Numbered from the stretch's first letter, positions 44,185-53,136 are shown. The stretch: DNA of 64,000 nucleotides from Rhodospirillum sp047263945 (GCF_047263945.1 NZ_JBLAVB010000006.1:186001-250000), one strand, 5' to 3'. A program made the numbers and translations. Notes: generated by a model not told the origin, from the letters alone.

Positions 44185-44877
44185 ATGACAGCCGGGCCGG
44201 TCAAACGCGAAACCATGAGTGCCCAAATCGCCAGCTTGATGCGGACGGCCATTCTGTCGGGGGAGTTCAAACCCGGCGAGATGGTCACAGAGACCGCCCT
44301 GGCCCTGCGCTTCGGCACCAGTCGTGGCCCCATGCGGGAGGCCATGCGGCACTTGATCGATCAGGGGCTGTTGGTCTCGGTTCCCTATACCGGCACCCAT
44401 GTGCTGGACCTGTCCATCACGGACATCAATGACATCTACGCCATGCGGATTTGTCTGGAAATTTTTGCCTTCGAGCAGATCTGGGAGGCCCGGGACAGTG
44501 CCTTTGACCAAGCCCTGCGCCTGCGCCATGACGCCTTGCTGGAGGCGATTGATGCCCAGGACGATGTGCGCGCCATTGATGCGGAACTGGATCTGCATGG
44601 CCTGGCTTACGAGTGGTGCGGCAACGGGATCCTGCTCAGCAGCTGGACCGGCATCCGCAGCCGGCTGGAGCTCTATTGGGCGGCCCATCACCGCGCCCAT
44701 GGGATCACCGGCCCCAAGCGGGAAAGCCACGACGACTATATTCGCCTCGCCCTTGGCGACAGCCTCGATGCGATGAAAGCCGAGATCCACAGCCATATGC
44801 GGCGCGGTCTCGATGTGACCAAGGCCTTCGTCGAAACCCTCGACACAGACCGGCCACCCACCAACAGGAGCACATGA
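44185..44877 (+). CDS. GntR-family (FCD subfamily) transcriptional regulator
   Basis: A 230-residue regulator. The N-terminal winged helix (about residues 10-75) includes RTAILSGEFKPGEMVTETAL and FGTSRGPMREAMRHLIDQGL. The C-terminal FCD domain holds the usual metal/ligand residues in ELDLHGLAYEW, RESHDDY and EIHSHMRRGL. GAGGGGCAG directly before the ATG at 44185 supports this start. Its stop overlaps the start of the solute-binding protein gene, so regulator and transporter are one operon, which it probably senses and controls. Confidence 0.92.
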   Translation: MTAGPVKRETMSAQIASLMRTAILSGEFKPGEMVTETALALRFGTSRGPMREAMRHLIDQGLLVSVPYTGTHVLDLSITDINDIYAMRICLEIFAFEQIWEARDSAFDQALRLRHDALLEAIDAQDDVRAIDAELDLHGLAYEWCGNGILLSSWTGIRSRLELYWAAHHRAHGITGPKRESHDDYIRLALGDSLDAMKAEIHSHMRRGLDVTKAFVETLDTDRPPTNRST

Positions 44878-45701
44878 TGAAAAGACGGACCCTTCTTGTC
44901 GCGGCCTTGGCAGCCTGTGTCGGCATGGCCGCGCCAGCCTTTGCCGGGGACACCGATACCCTCGCCAAAATCAAGGAAACCGGCGAATTCCGCATCGGCG
45001 TCGCCTCGGCGGAGCCTTGGTTCTACAAGGATCCCATGTCCGAGAAATGGACCGGCGTCGGCGTCGCCATGGGCGAACGGTTGGCCAAGGAGCTTGGGGT
45101 CAAACTCGTGCCGGTGGAGACCACCTGGGCCAATGCGGTGGCCGGGCTTCAGGCCGATCAATTCGACACCATGTTCGTCCTCGACCCGACCGAGGAGCGC
45201 AAGAAGGCGATCGACTTCCCCGATCACCCGCTTTTCTACTACGCCATGGGCGCCCTGGTGGGGGAGGACGTTTCTGCCCGGACTTGGGATGAGCTGAACA
45301 CCCCCGAAACCCGGATCGGTGTGACCCTGGGGACCTCGCTGGATCGCAATGTGACGGCGATGTTGCCCAAGGCCCAAATCAATCGGTTCTCAACCAACGA
45401 TGAGGCGGTTGCGGCCTTCGCTGCGGGGCGGGTGGACGCGGTTGTGCAGTTCCATCCGGCGCTTGTGGTGCAGTACTCCCGGCTCAAACTGGGCAAGGTG
45501 ATCCTGCCCGAGCCGGTCAATCCGGTGGCGACCTCCGCAGGGATCCGGAAAGAAGCCGACGGCGTCTTCAAAACCTGGATGGATGAAGCCTTCGCCAAGT
45601 TCTACGCCGAGGGTGTACCGACGGAAATCTTCAACGCCTACCTCGAAAGCAAGGGCATTGATCCCAAGGGAATCCCCGGCCTCATGAAAGAGGACTGGTA
45701 G
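44874..45701 (+). CDS. Periplasmic polar amino-acid-type substrate-binding protein
   Basis: A 275-residue family-3 solute-binding protein. The signal peptide MMKRRTLLVAALAACVGMAA ends near AFAG. The mature protein begins TDTLAKIKETGEFRIGVASA, typical of the GltI/HisJ group, with EPWFYKDP, VGVAMGERLAKELG and TFVLDPTEERKK-like segments. The exact ligand (amino acid or derivative) is not clear. It overlaps the gntR stop (ATG at 44874 or 44877). A 10-bp hairpin after its stop probably raises its expression relative to the permeases. Confidence 0.92.
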   Translation: MMKRRTLLVAALAACVGMAAPAFAGDTDTLAKIKETGEFRIGVASAEPWFYKDPMSEKWTGVGVAMGERLAKELGVKLVPVETTWANAVAGLQADQFDTMFVLDPTEERKKAIDFPDHPLFYYAMGALVGEDVSARTWDELNTPETRIGVTLGTSLDRNVTAMLPKAQINRFSTNDEAVAAFAAGRVDAVVQFHPALVVQYSRLKLGKVILPEPVNPVATSAGIRKEADGVFKTWMDEAFAKFYAEGVPTEIFNAYLESKGIDPKGIPGLMKEDW

Positions 45702-45710
45702 GAGGTTTTC

Positions 45711-45744
45711 GCGGTCCGCGCCTTGCCGAAAATGCGCGGACCGC
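45711..45744 (+). terminator. Hairpin between binding-protein and permease genes
   Basis: GCGGTCCGCG (45711-45720) and CGCGGACCGC (45735-45744) form a perfect 10-bp stem with a 14-base loop and only a weak T-rich tail. In ABC operons such a hairpin protects or partly ends the binding-protein message. Confidence 0.55.
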
Positions 45745-45785
45745 TCCTTGTTTCTTTCCAAGCGAACCAAGCGAAGGGACGGCTT

Positions 45786-46451
45786 ATGGATTACTCCTGG
45801 GATTTTGGCTCGGTTTTGGCGCGATTCGATATGCTCGCGCTTGGCCTGCTCAATACCGTCAAGATCGCGGTCGTCTCCATTGTCCTTGGCGTGGTTGTCG
45901 GCTTGCTCCTGGCGATGCTGCGGTTGTCCCCGCGCAAATGGTTCAATGTTCCCGCGCTGATTTTCATCGAGTTCTACCGAAACACCCCGCCGATTGTGCA
46001 TTTCTTTTGGTTTTTCTACGCCTTTCCCGTTCTTTTGGCGGTGAATTTGAACCCCTATGTGGCGGCGGTCCTGGCCCTGTCCACCCAATCGGGCGCGTTT
46101 TATGCGGAGGTGTTTCGCGGCGGCATCGTCTCCATCGAGCGCGGGCAATGGGAAGGGGGGCGGGCCCTTGGCATGACCCATGCCAAGCTGATGCGTCGGG
46201 TGATCCTTCCCCAGGCTGTGGCCCGTATGGTGCCGCCCTTCATTGAACGCAGTTTCGAACTGCTGAAAACGACGGCTTTGGCCTCGACCCTCGCCTATGC
46301 CGACCTGCTCTATCAGGCGATGATGGTGAATGCGGAAACCTTCCGCCCCCTTGAGGTCTACACGGTCATCGCTTTGATGTATCTCGCGCTGCTGGTTACG
46401 GCGAGCCAGCTCGGCCGCATGGTCGAAGCGCGGTTGACAGCCCACCATTAA
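45786..46451 (+). CDS. Amino-acid ABC transporter permease (HisM/GlnP-type), first subunit
   Basis: A 221-residue inner-membrane permease with about five spans. The N-terminal membrane region includes NTVKIAVVSIVLGVVVGLLL. IEFYRNTPPIVHFFWFFYAF is a family landmark, and the EAA cytoplasmic loop reads GGRALGMTHAKLMRRVILPQ, which contacts the ATPase. The ATG at 45786 was preferred to upstream in-frame starts because the first residues (MDYSWDF) then precede the first span closely, as in homologues. It pairs with the following permease. Confidence 0.93.
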   Translation: MDYSWDFGSVLARFDMLALGLLNTVKIAVVSIVLGVVVGLLLAMLRLSPRKWFNVPALIFIEFYRNTPPIVHFFWFFYAFPVLLAVNLNPYVAAVLALSTQSGAFYAEVFRGGIVSIERGQWEGGRALGMTHAKLMRRVILPQAVARMVPPFIERSFELLKTTALASTLAYADLLYQAMMVNAETFRPLEVYTVIALMYLALLVTASQLGRMVEARLTAHH

Positions 46452-46479
46452 GGGCCCCCATCATTAAGGGACATTATCC

Positions 46480-47145
46480 ATGCCCTATACCCCCGATTTC
46501 AGCATTGTTCTCGACAATTGGATCGTCCTGTTCCGCGGGCTTTTGGTGACCGTCGAAATTTGGATTCCGTCGATCCTCATGGGGTTGATCGGTGGCTTTC
46601 TGATCGCCCAGGCCCGGTTGTCCAAAAGCCGATGGGTGAGCGGGCCCAGTCTCGTCTACGTCGAGCTGTTCCGCGATACGCCGGTTCTGATCCAGCTCAT
46701 CTGGTTTTACTACGCCTTTCCCATCCTGATCGGCACCCAGTTGAGCCCCTTCGGCGCGGCACTGCTGGGCCTGACCCTGAATACCTCCGCCTATTGCGCC
46801 GAGATTTTCCGGGGCGGGATCCGGTCGATCCACAAGGGGCAAATGGAGGGCGCCAAGGCCATCGGCATGACGCAAGCCCAGGCCATGCGCCGGGTGATCC
46901 TGCCGCAGGTGGTCAAACGCATGCTGCCCGCCTTCACCAACCGGACGATCGAGGTTGCCAAGATGTCCTCCCTCGCCTCGGTGATCTCGGTGCATGAGTT
47001 GATGTACCAGGGGCGCCTTCTGTCGGCGACCTACTACCGTCCCTTCGAAATCCTGACGACCGTGGCCTTCATCTACTTCGTCTTGATCTATCCCGGCACC
47101 TTCCTCGCGGGGCGCCTTGAAAAACGCTTCGCCCGGTCGAATTGA
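46480..47145 (+). CDS. Amino-acid ABC transporter permease, second subunit
   Basis: A 221-residue paralogue of the preceding permease, with the same layout: PVLIQLIWFYYAFPILIGTQ, GGIRSIHKGQMEGAKAIGM and the EAA-type loop TQAQAMRRVILPQVVKRMLP. The two permeases presumably form a heterodimer. The 28-base spacer repeats the words ATTAAGGG on both sides, so each gene has its own ribosome binding site. It ends 19 bases before the ATPase gene. Confidence 0.93.
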   Translation: MPYTPDFSIVLDNWIVLFRGLLVTVEIWIPSILMGLIGGFLIAQARLSKSRWVSGPSLVYVELFRDTPVLIQLIWFYYAFPILIGTQLSPFGAALLGLTLNTSAYCAEIFRGGIRSIHKGQMEGAKAIGMTQAQAMRRVILPQVVKRMLPAFTNRTIEVAKMSSLASVISVHELMYQGRLLSATYYRPFEILTTVAFIYFVLIYPGTFLAGRLEKRFARSN

Positions 47146-47164
47146 CCGGCGGAAAGGAGATGCG

Positions 47165-47935
47165 ATGAGCACACCCATTCTCGAAATCAAGGGCCTGCAC
47201 AAATCCTTCGGGAACCTTCACGTTCTCAAGGGCATCGATTTCACGGTCGAACCCGGCGAGCGCATTGCCATCATTGGTGGGTCTGGCTCCGGAAAATCGA
47301 CCTTCCTGCGCTGTATGAACTTCATGGAAGCCCTGTCCGACGGGGAAATCTGGCTCGACGGACAGCGGATCGGCGTCGAACGGAACGGCAAGGTGCACTA
47401 CCCGGAAAAGCAATTGTGCTCCGTTCGGGAGCGACTTGGCATGGTTTTCCAGCAGTTCAACCTGTTCCCCCATATGACCGTGTTGCAGAACGTCATGGAA
47501 GGGTTGGTGACGGTCAAGGGGCTGCCCAAGGCGGAAGCCCAGGCCATTGCCATTCGGGAACTGGAGAAGGTCGGCCTGTCAGAGAAGCACGATGCTTGGC
47601 CAGGGCATTTGTCGGGGGGGCAACAGCAACGGGTTGCCATCGCCCGGGCCCTCTCCATGGAGCCTGAAATCCTGTTGTTCGATGAACCCACCTCCTCACT
47701 GGATCCCGAACTCGTGGGAGAGGTTCTCAGGGTAATCAAGCAGTTGGCCGTGGAAGGACGGACCATGCTGCTGGTGACCCATGAATTGGGCTTCGCCTAC
47801 CACTTCGCGACCAAGGTCATTTTCCTCGCCGATGGTCTGTTCCATGAAGTCGGTACGCCGGACGAGGTCCTGAAAGCCCCCCAAAAGGCCAAGACACAAG
47901 ACTTCCTGAGGCGGTTTGGCGAATTCTCTTTCTGA
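47165..47935 (+). CDS. Amino-acid ABC transporter ATP-binding protein (GlnQ-type)
   Basis: A 256-residue cytoplasmic ATPase. Walker A GGSGSGKSTFLRCMNFMEAL, Q-loop VFQQFNLFPHMTVLQNV, signature LSGGQQQRVAIARALSM, Walker B ILLFDEPTSSLDPE and H-loop VTHELGFA are all intact. The NLFPH sequence and the length are typical of polar amino-acid importers. AAAGGAGA 8 bases before the ATG at 47165 decides the start over the upstream in-frame codon at 47117. Confidence 0.95.
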   Translation: MSTPILEIKGLHKSFGNLHVLKGIDFTVEPGERIAIIGGSGSGKSTFLRCMNFMEALSDGEIWLDGQRIGVERNGKVHYPEKQLCSVRERLGMVFQQFNLFPHMTVLQNVMEGLVTVKGLPKAEAQAIAIRELEKVGLSEKHDAWPGHLSGGQQQRVAIARALSMEPEILLFDEPTSSLDPELVGEVLRVIKQLAVEGRTMLLVTHELGFAYHFATKVIFLADGLFHEVGTPDEVLKAPQKAKTQDFLRRFGEFSF

Positions 47936-47972
47936 TCGTCCGCCTCTTGTCCCCTATCCAAAGGATGAAAAC

Positions 47973-48887
47973 ATGCCTCCTCTGAGTAGCGTCTCCTCGC
48001 AAAGCTACGTGAAGGATCCCCGCAACGACGGCGTCGAGATCTATGTCAACGGCGCCTTCTTCAAGCGGGAGGACGCAAAGGTATCGATCTTTGATGCGGG
48101 ATTTGTGCTTGGGGACGGCGTGTGGGAGGGGCTGCGCTTGATCAAAGGCAGGCTTCTGGCCGTCAATGAGCATATGGACCGCCTGTTCGAGGGCGCCAAT
48201 TCGATCCAACTCGACCTCGGTTTTACCAAGCAGGGGATGATCGACGAAATCTGGAAGTGCCTGCGACACAATGGCATGGAGGATGGCGCCCATATTCGCC
48301 TGATGGTCTCCCGCGGTTTGAAATCCACGCCAAACCAGGACCCCCGCTTTACCGTGGCCGGTCCCACCGTGGTCATTGTCGCCGAGTACAAGCAGCCCAA
48401 TCCGGAGATCAAAAAAACCGGCCTGAAGCTCATGACCTCGACCATTCGCTGTTCTACCCCGGATGTCTTTGACCTGCGGCTGAACTCCCATTCCCGTCTG
48501 AACTTCATTCAAGCTCTGATCCAAGCGATCAACATGGGGGCCGACGAGGCCCTGATGCTCGACACGCGCGGTTTTGTGGCGAGTTGCAATTCCACCAACT
48601 TTTTTATCATCCGGGGCGAAGAACTCTGGACCTCGACGGGAAGCTGTTGCTTCAATGGGATTACTCGAAAAAAGGCGATCCACCTCTGGCGAGAGGCTGG
48701 GTTGCCCGTGTACGAAAAGGACTTCACCTTGGCAGAAGTGTATGGCGCCGATGAAGCCTTCGTGACCGGAACCTTGGGGGGCATCACCCCCGTTTCGATG
48801 ATTGATGGACGCCCGGTCGGCAAGGGTGAACCGGGCCCCATGACGGCCCGGATGAACGCGCTGTACCAAGCCTATATCACCCAATGA
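47973..48887 (+). CDS. Fold-type-IV (class IV) aminotransferase-like protein lacking the usual active-site Lys and Glu
   Basis: A 304-residue protein of the branched-chain/D-amino-acid aminotransferase fold: SIFDAGFVLGDGVWEGLRL at the N-terminal domain, then LMVSRGLKSTPNQDPRF. The phosphate-cofactor lysine expected just before the helix ahead of DEALMLD is absent; the segment reads LNSHSRLNFIQALIQAINMG. The Glu of the usual TEG motif is also missing (GFVASCNSTNFF), although NGITRKKAI is conserved. By contrast pabC in this window keeps both residues. It lies 37 bases after the transporter ATPase and overlaps the ClC gene by 4 bases. Either a non-catalytic relative or an enzyme with different chemistry; the imported amino acid may be its ligand. 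Confidence 0.85.
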   Translation: MPPLSSVSSQSYVKDPRNDGVEIYVNGAFFKREDAKVSIFDAGFVLGDGVWEGLRLIKGRLLAVNEHMDRLFEGANSIQLDLGFTKQGMIDEIWKCLRHNGMEDGAHIRLMVSRGLKSTPNQDPRFTVAGPTVVIVAEYKQPNPEIKKTGLKLMTSTIRCSTPDVFDLRLNSHSRLNFIQALIQAINMGADEALMLDTRGFVASCNSTNFFIIRGEELWTSTGSCCFNGITRKKAIHLWREAGLPVYEKDFTLAEVYGADEAFVTGTLGGITPVSMIDGRPVGKGEPGPMTARMNALYQAYITQ

Positions 48888-50650
48888 TCGAAAAGGCGCG
48901 CCGACGCGTTCCCTTCGGGCGACTCCTCCGTCGGCGTCTTCGGACTCCCTTTCGGTTGCGCGCTTTGGTCCGGCGACAGGAAATCATCTATACGGCGGTC
49001 GCTGCGGTTATTGGACTGATCGCAGGACTGCTTGTCGTCGGCATGCGAGAGCTGTTGGATCTGATCGCCCTCCTGGTTTTCGGCCATGGGGGGGCGATTA
49101 GTGGCGTGGATATGCTGGATCCGGAACGGACGGTTCTGGGGCCGCTTCTGGGCGGCGTCTTGCTGGGAATTTCCACCTTTCTGGGGAACCGCTGGTTCCG
49201 GCGGATCGCCGACCCGATCGAGGCCAATGCCATTGGTGGGGGGAAGGTCGAAATCAAAGGCAGCCTCTTCATCACGATTCAAACCATCCTATCCAGTGGC
49301 TTCGGCGCCTCTGTCGGCATGGAGGCCGCCTATACACAGGCCTCCTCGGCGGTTGCCTCGTTTCTTGGCCAGCGGCTGAGACTGCGGCGGGAGGATTTGA
49401 GACAACTGGTGGCGGCGGGGGCAGGAGGGGCGATCGCTGCGGCCTTTGATGCGCCCTTGACCGGCGCCTTCTATGCCTTCGAATTGATTTTAGCGGCCTA
49501 TTCTGTGGCGGCCTTACTGCCGGTTCTGGCCTCTTCGATCGCGGCCACCGCTATTGCGCGGCTGCTCATGGAAACCCATGGGATGGACCTGCATTTTGCC
49601 GGGGAGATCCCCGCCCATTCCTATGCCTCCATCGCCGTTCTCGCCGTGCTTTCCGCCGGGATTGGTATCGTCATCATGCGATCGGTGGCGGCCACGGAGA
49701 CGCTGTTCCGAAAAGTCAGGGTCCCTGGTGGGCTCCGTCCGGTTATCGGGGGGCTGGGTGTCGGGTTGATTGCCCTGTTGACGCCGCGGGTCTTGTCCTC
49801 CGGCCATGGGGCCATGGGAGTCCTCTTTGATCAGAACCTGCCCCTGAAGGCGCTGGCCCTGATCTTCCTTCTTAAAATGGTGGCCTCAATCCTGTCCATC
49901 GGGTCGGGATTTCGCGGTGGTTTGTTTTTCGCTTCCCTGCTGCTTGGCGTCCTTTTGGGGAAAATTCTGGGACTGCTGTGGATGATGGCCTTCGGGCTCG
50001 ATTTGCCCATCGTTGTTCTGGCCGTGGTCGGCATGTGCGCCCTGGCAACAGCGGTGATCGGTGCGCCGCTGGCCATGTGTTTTCTGGCGCTGGAGACCAC
50101 GGCAAGTTTGCCGTTGGCATTGGCGGTGTTGTTCGCCGCGCTGATATCCACCGCGATTGTCCGCCAGGTCTTCGGGTTCAGTTTCTCTACCTGGCGCTTC
50201 CATTTACGGGGAGAAACGATTCGCTCCGCTGCGGATATCGGGTGGGAGCGGGACTTGAGCGTGGCGCGTATGATGCGCCACAGCTCCTCCTCCTTGCCCG
50301 ATACGACGAGCGTGGAGGAGGCACGGCGGCGCTTCCCTTTGGGGGCGACGAAGGCCGTGCCCCTGACGGATCAAACCGGGCGCTATGCAGGGCTTTGCCT
50401 GACAACGGATCTCCATTGGGAGGGGCTCGACCCGGAGGAGTCCATTGGAAAGATCGCGCGGCTGAAAACCGCCTGGCTGACTCCCGAGCGAACCCTGCGT
50501 GAAGCCATCGCCGCCTTTGGCCGATATGAAGCCGATACCTTACCCGTTCTCGGGGTCAATCAAGAGATTCTGGGGATTGTGAACGAACAGTACTGTCTCC
50601 GCCGCTACGCAGAAGAGACCAACAAGCGCCTGTACCCCGGGCGGGTTTAG
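48884..50650 (+). CDS. ClC-family chloride channel/antiporter with C-terminal CBS region
   Basis: A 588-residue protein: a basic N terminus, about 10-12 membrane segments of the ClC fold (residues 34-440), and a cytoplasmic tail with two CBS-like halves (about residues 455-585). The central motif G[K/R]EGP is modified to GMEAAYTQ (gating Glu near residue 147 retained), the usual GSGIPE region reads ANAIGGGKVEIKGS, and the third motif is FRGGLFFASLLLGVLLG. It is therefore a divergent member; ion selectivity cannot be assumed. Its ATG overlaps the stop of the aminotransferase-like gene, indicating membership of the amino-acid transport operon. Confidence 0.88.
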   Translation: MIEKARRRVPFGRLLRRRLRTPFRLRALVRRQEIIYTAVAAVIGLIAGLLVVGMRELLDLIALLVFGHGGAISGVDMLDPERTVLGPLLGGVLLGISTFLGNRWFRRIADPIEANAIGGGKVEIKGSLFITIQTILSSGFGASVGMEAAYTQASSAVASFLGQRLRLRREDLRQLVAAGAGGAIAAAFDAPLTGAFYAFELILAAYSVAALLPVLASSIAATAIARLLMETHGMDLHFAGEIPAHSYASIAVLAVLSAGIGIVIMRSVAATETLFRKVRVPGGLRPVIGGLGVGLIALLTPRVLSSGHGAMGVLFDQNLPLKALALIFLLKMVASILSIGSGFRGGLFFASLLLGVLLGKILGLLWMMAFGLDLPIVVLAVVGMCALATAVIGAPLAMCFLALETTASLPLALAVLFAALISTAIVRQVFGFSFSTWRFHLRGETIRSAADIGWERDLSVARMMRHSSSSLPDTTSVEEARRRFPLGATKAVPLTDQTGRYAGLCLTTDLHWEGLDPEESIGKIARLKTAWLTPERTLREAIAAFGRYEADTLPVLGVNQEILGIVNEQYCLRRYAEETNKRLYPGRV

Positions 50651-50832
50651 TGTCTGGCGGTTAGTTGTAAGACGCGCCCTCAAGCTGGGGGGCCCCTTCG
50701 GCGCATCCAGTCGTCGCCTGCATAAAATATCCCTAAAAAATTGCCAAAATCCACCGCGTATCGGTATAATTGTTGTCTGGTCGCGGAATTTTGGCGGCTC
50801 TGTCGTACAACTCGGACCGAAGGGGCGCGGTG

Positions 50833-52119
50833 ATGCGGTTTGGACCGATTTCAATGTCGTTCGTGGGGATGGTGCTCGCCACACAAGCCTGGGGCATGGA
50901 GGTGGAAACCGGCCTCCCACCGCTCAAGACCAACGACTGGAATTTTATCCTCGTCCCCAGCTTCGAGGGATCGGCGGTAGAGGGATCGAATAACCTTTCG
51001 GTCCAGGGCCTGAACCATGCCCTTCGTTTCGCCCAGGTGCTTGATGGGGCCGTGGCGGGGAAAGAGTCCGCGATCAAGGGCCTGTACGCCCTTACCCCAA
51101 AGACCGCGCCGCAGGACCTCGCGCCTTTGGAGAGCATCGAGCCCTTCGCCGTGCTCAACAACCGAGCGGTCACCGTCTCCAGCCTCACCATGAAGACTCC
51201 AACGGCCTGGGACGGAACGGAGGGATTCCTGCAAGGGATTGTTGGCGATAGCCCCAAGGGGACCTATGTGTTCTCCGGCGGGGAGGGCATGATCACGGCC
51301 ATGGCCCAGGGGTTGGGCGCCAAGTTGGACAAGATCCCCGAGGGGGCTGATTATCTGGTCGCCAGCGGAAACGGAGGGCACTTCACCCTGACCGCCTATG
51401 ACGATGGCCTGACCGCAGTCAACACCTATCCGGAACCGGTGCTGCCGCCGCCCATGGCCTCCTGCGCCATGGAGAAGGCTGTGACGTTCTCCGTTGACCC
51501 ACCGAAGGGCTTTTCTCCGCAACCCAACCAGACCGTCTATATGGTCCGCCATGTGGAGGCCCATCCCACTCCGGCCTTCGAGGATGGCAATTATGTCTGC
51601 CAGGGCCAATGGCGGGCATTGGGTGTGGCGGATCGGCTGTTGGAGGTCCTGGGGGGGCGAGCGCCGGACTATGTCTACGGACCCAACCCCGCGAGCATCA
51701 ACCGCTGCCAGGAGGGCGCCTGCTCCTACATCAGGGCGACCATGACGGTGGCGCCCTTCGCGATCAAAACCGGCCTGCCGCTGACCCTTGCGGCTTTTGA
51801 TTGGAACAACGGGACGGACTTGGCGGAATCCCTGTTCAACCCGGCCTCGCCCTATTTCCAATGGAGCAAGACCGAGCCCCAAACGATTTTGGTGGGATGG
51901 GAACACGACCATATCGTGAAGGCCGCCCAATACGTGATTGCGGACCTTTATCAAAACCCCGCTGCGGCGAAGGACCTGCCGCCCTGGGCCTTCAATGATT
52001 ATGATTCCATCTGGAAGCTGGAAACGGACGCAAACGGTGTTCTGACCTTCTCCAACAGCTGCGAATTAATCGACAGCGCTAGCCTCCCCACGACCTGCCC
52101 AGCGTTCTTTCCGAAATAA
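50833..52119 (+). CDS. Exported histidine-phosphatase-like protein with two lobes
   Basis: A 428-residue protein with a signal peptide starting at the ATG at 50833 (MRFGPISMSFVGMVLATQAW). The C-terminal lobe begins VYMVRHVEAHPT at residues 235-246, the RH motif of the histidine phosphatase superfamily, followed by CQGQWRALGVADRLLEVLGG and, near the end, VGWEHDHIVKA, which supplies the second catalytic His. The N-terminal lobe (residues about 30-190) shows the same order without RH: FILVPSFEGSA, then LSVQGLNHALRFAQVLDG. It thus looks like an internal duplication with a degenerate first half. Substrate unknown. No ribosome binding site better than AAGGGGCG is seen. Confidence 0.82.
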   Translation: MRFGPISMSFVGMVLATQAWGMEVETGLPPLKTNDWNFILVPSFEGSAVEGSNNLSVQGLNHALRFAQVLDGAVAGKESAIKGLYALTPKTAPQDLAPLESIEPFAVLNNRAVTVSSLTMKTPTAWDGTEGFLQGIVGDSPKGTYVFSGGEGMITAMAQGLGAKLDKIPEGADYLVASGNGGHFTLTAYDDGLTAVNTYPEPVLPPPMASCAMEKAVTFSVDPPKGFSPQPNQTVYMVRHVEAHPTPAFEDGNYVCQGQWRALGVADRLLEVLGGRAPDYVYGPNPASINRCQEGACSYIRATMTVAPFAIKTGLPLTLAAFDWNNGTDLAESLFNPASPYFQWSKTEPQTILVGWEHDHIVKAAQYVIADLYQNPAAAKDLPPWAFNDYDSIWKLETDANGVLTFSNSCELIDSASLPTTCPAFFPK

Positions 52120-52140
52120 GGAAAGGATCACGGGGGACGA

Positions 52141-52329
52141 CAGTGTCTTATTTTTTTTGGGCGATTGCCCAAGCCCATTTGGGGCCAATGCCCCCAAACC
52201 CCCATTTTTTTAGCCCGGGGTCTGGGGCCTTTCGGCCAATAAATGTCCGGGAGCTGGGGCCTTTCGGCCAAAAGCAATAGTCTGGGGCCTTTCGGCCCCA
52301 GTGGGGAACGGGGCAAAGTCCCGTGACGG
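52141..52329. repeat. Dispersed palindromic repeat, copy B (inverted)
   Basis: Inverted relative to copies A and C: a T-run with GGGCGATTGCCC, AAGCCCATTTGGGG, CAATGCCCCCAAACCCCCAT, T-run, CCCGGGGTC, then CTGGGGCCTTTCGGCC three times, and the ACGGGGC/GTCCCGT hairpin. It separates convergent genes and is longer than the other copies because of the extra CTGGGGCCTTTCGGCC units. Confidence 0.8.
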
Positions 52330-52397
52330 GAAAACATCCCCTGTCGTGTACTCTGGGACCTCCTCCCCAACCCGTTGGAATAGGTCTATTTTTAGAT

Positions 52398-53126
52398 TTA
52401 TCGTCCCGCTTTGGCCCGCCAAGCCTCGTACTTCGCCTGGTTCTCTTCCTTGGTGCAGGGATAGAGGCCAATGATCGACGCACCGCTTTGCACCTCCTCC
52501 AGGACGAAATCCTCGAAGCTTTCCATCCCCTTACATTCCGCTGCAATCTCGTCGACCAAATGGGCGGGGATCACCATCACCCCATCCCGGTCCCCAACAA
52601 CCACATCGCCGGGAAAGACCGCCACGTCCCCGCAGGCGATGGGGACATTGATATCTAGCGCCTCGTGCAGGGTCAGGTTGGTGGGGGCCGAGGGATTGGC
52701 ACAATAGGCCGGCATATCCAATTGACCGATGCCATGGGCATCCCGGAGCCCCCCATCCGACACCAGCCCGGCGCAGCCCCGCTGAGCCATGCGGGTGACC
52801 AGAATGGATCCGGCCGTGGCCGCCCGAGCGTCCTTGCGCCCGTCCATGACCAGGACCCAGCCCGGCGGGCAGGTTTCCACGGCCACCCGTTGGGGGTGGT
52901 CCGGATTGCGGAAGACGGTAATGGGATTGCGGTCTTCCCGAGCCGGAATATAGCGCAGGGTGAAAGCTTGACCGACCATATTGGCCTCCTTGGGAGAGAC
53001 CGGAGAGACCCCCTGAATGTATTGATTTCGCAGCCCCCGCTTGAAAAGGGCCGTGGCGATGGAGGCGGTGGAGACGGTCATCAACGCCGCGCGGGTCTCG
53101 TCGGACAGAATGAAATCAGTGCTCAT
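52398..53126 (-). CDS. RraA-family protein (HMG/CHA-aldolase or RraA-like)
   Basis: A 242-residue cytoplasmic protein. The family core includes GSILVTRMAQRGCAGLVSDG and the following DGGLRDAHG, with the Arg-Asp pair that binds metal and substrate in the aldolases, and FPGDVVVGDRDGVMVIPAHL near residue 170. The frame is open upstream, but the ATG at 53126 (MSTDFILSDETRAAL) with GAGG upstream is preferred. The last gene of the TRAP operon, 10 bases after the dehydratase. In such operons these proteins often cleave a 2-oxo-sugar acid to pyruvate and an aldehyde, which fits; binding to RNase E is the alternative. Confidence 0.85.
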   Translation of the reverse strand: MSTDFILSDETRAALMTVSTASIATALFKRGLRNQYIQGVSPVSPKEANMVGQAFTLRYIPAREDRNPITVFRNPDHPQRVAVETCPPGWVLVMDGRKDARAATAGSILVTRMAQRGCAGLVSDGGLRDAHGIGQLDMPAYCANPSAPTNLTLHEALDINVPIACGDVAVFPGDVVVGDRDGVMVIPAHLVDEIAAECKGMESFEDFVLEEVQSGASIIGLYPCTKEENQAKYEAWRAKAGR

Positions 53127-53136
53127 CGGAGGTGCC

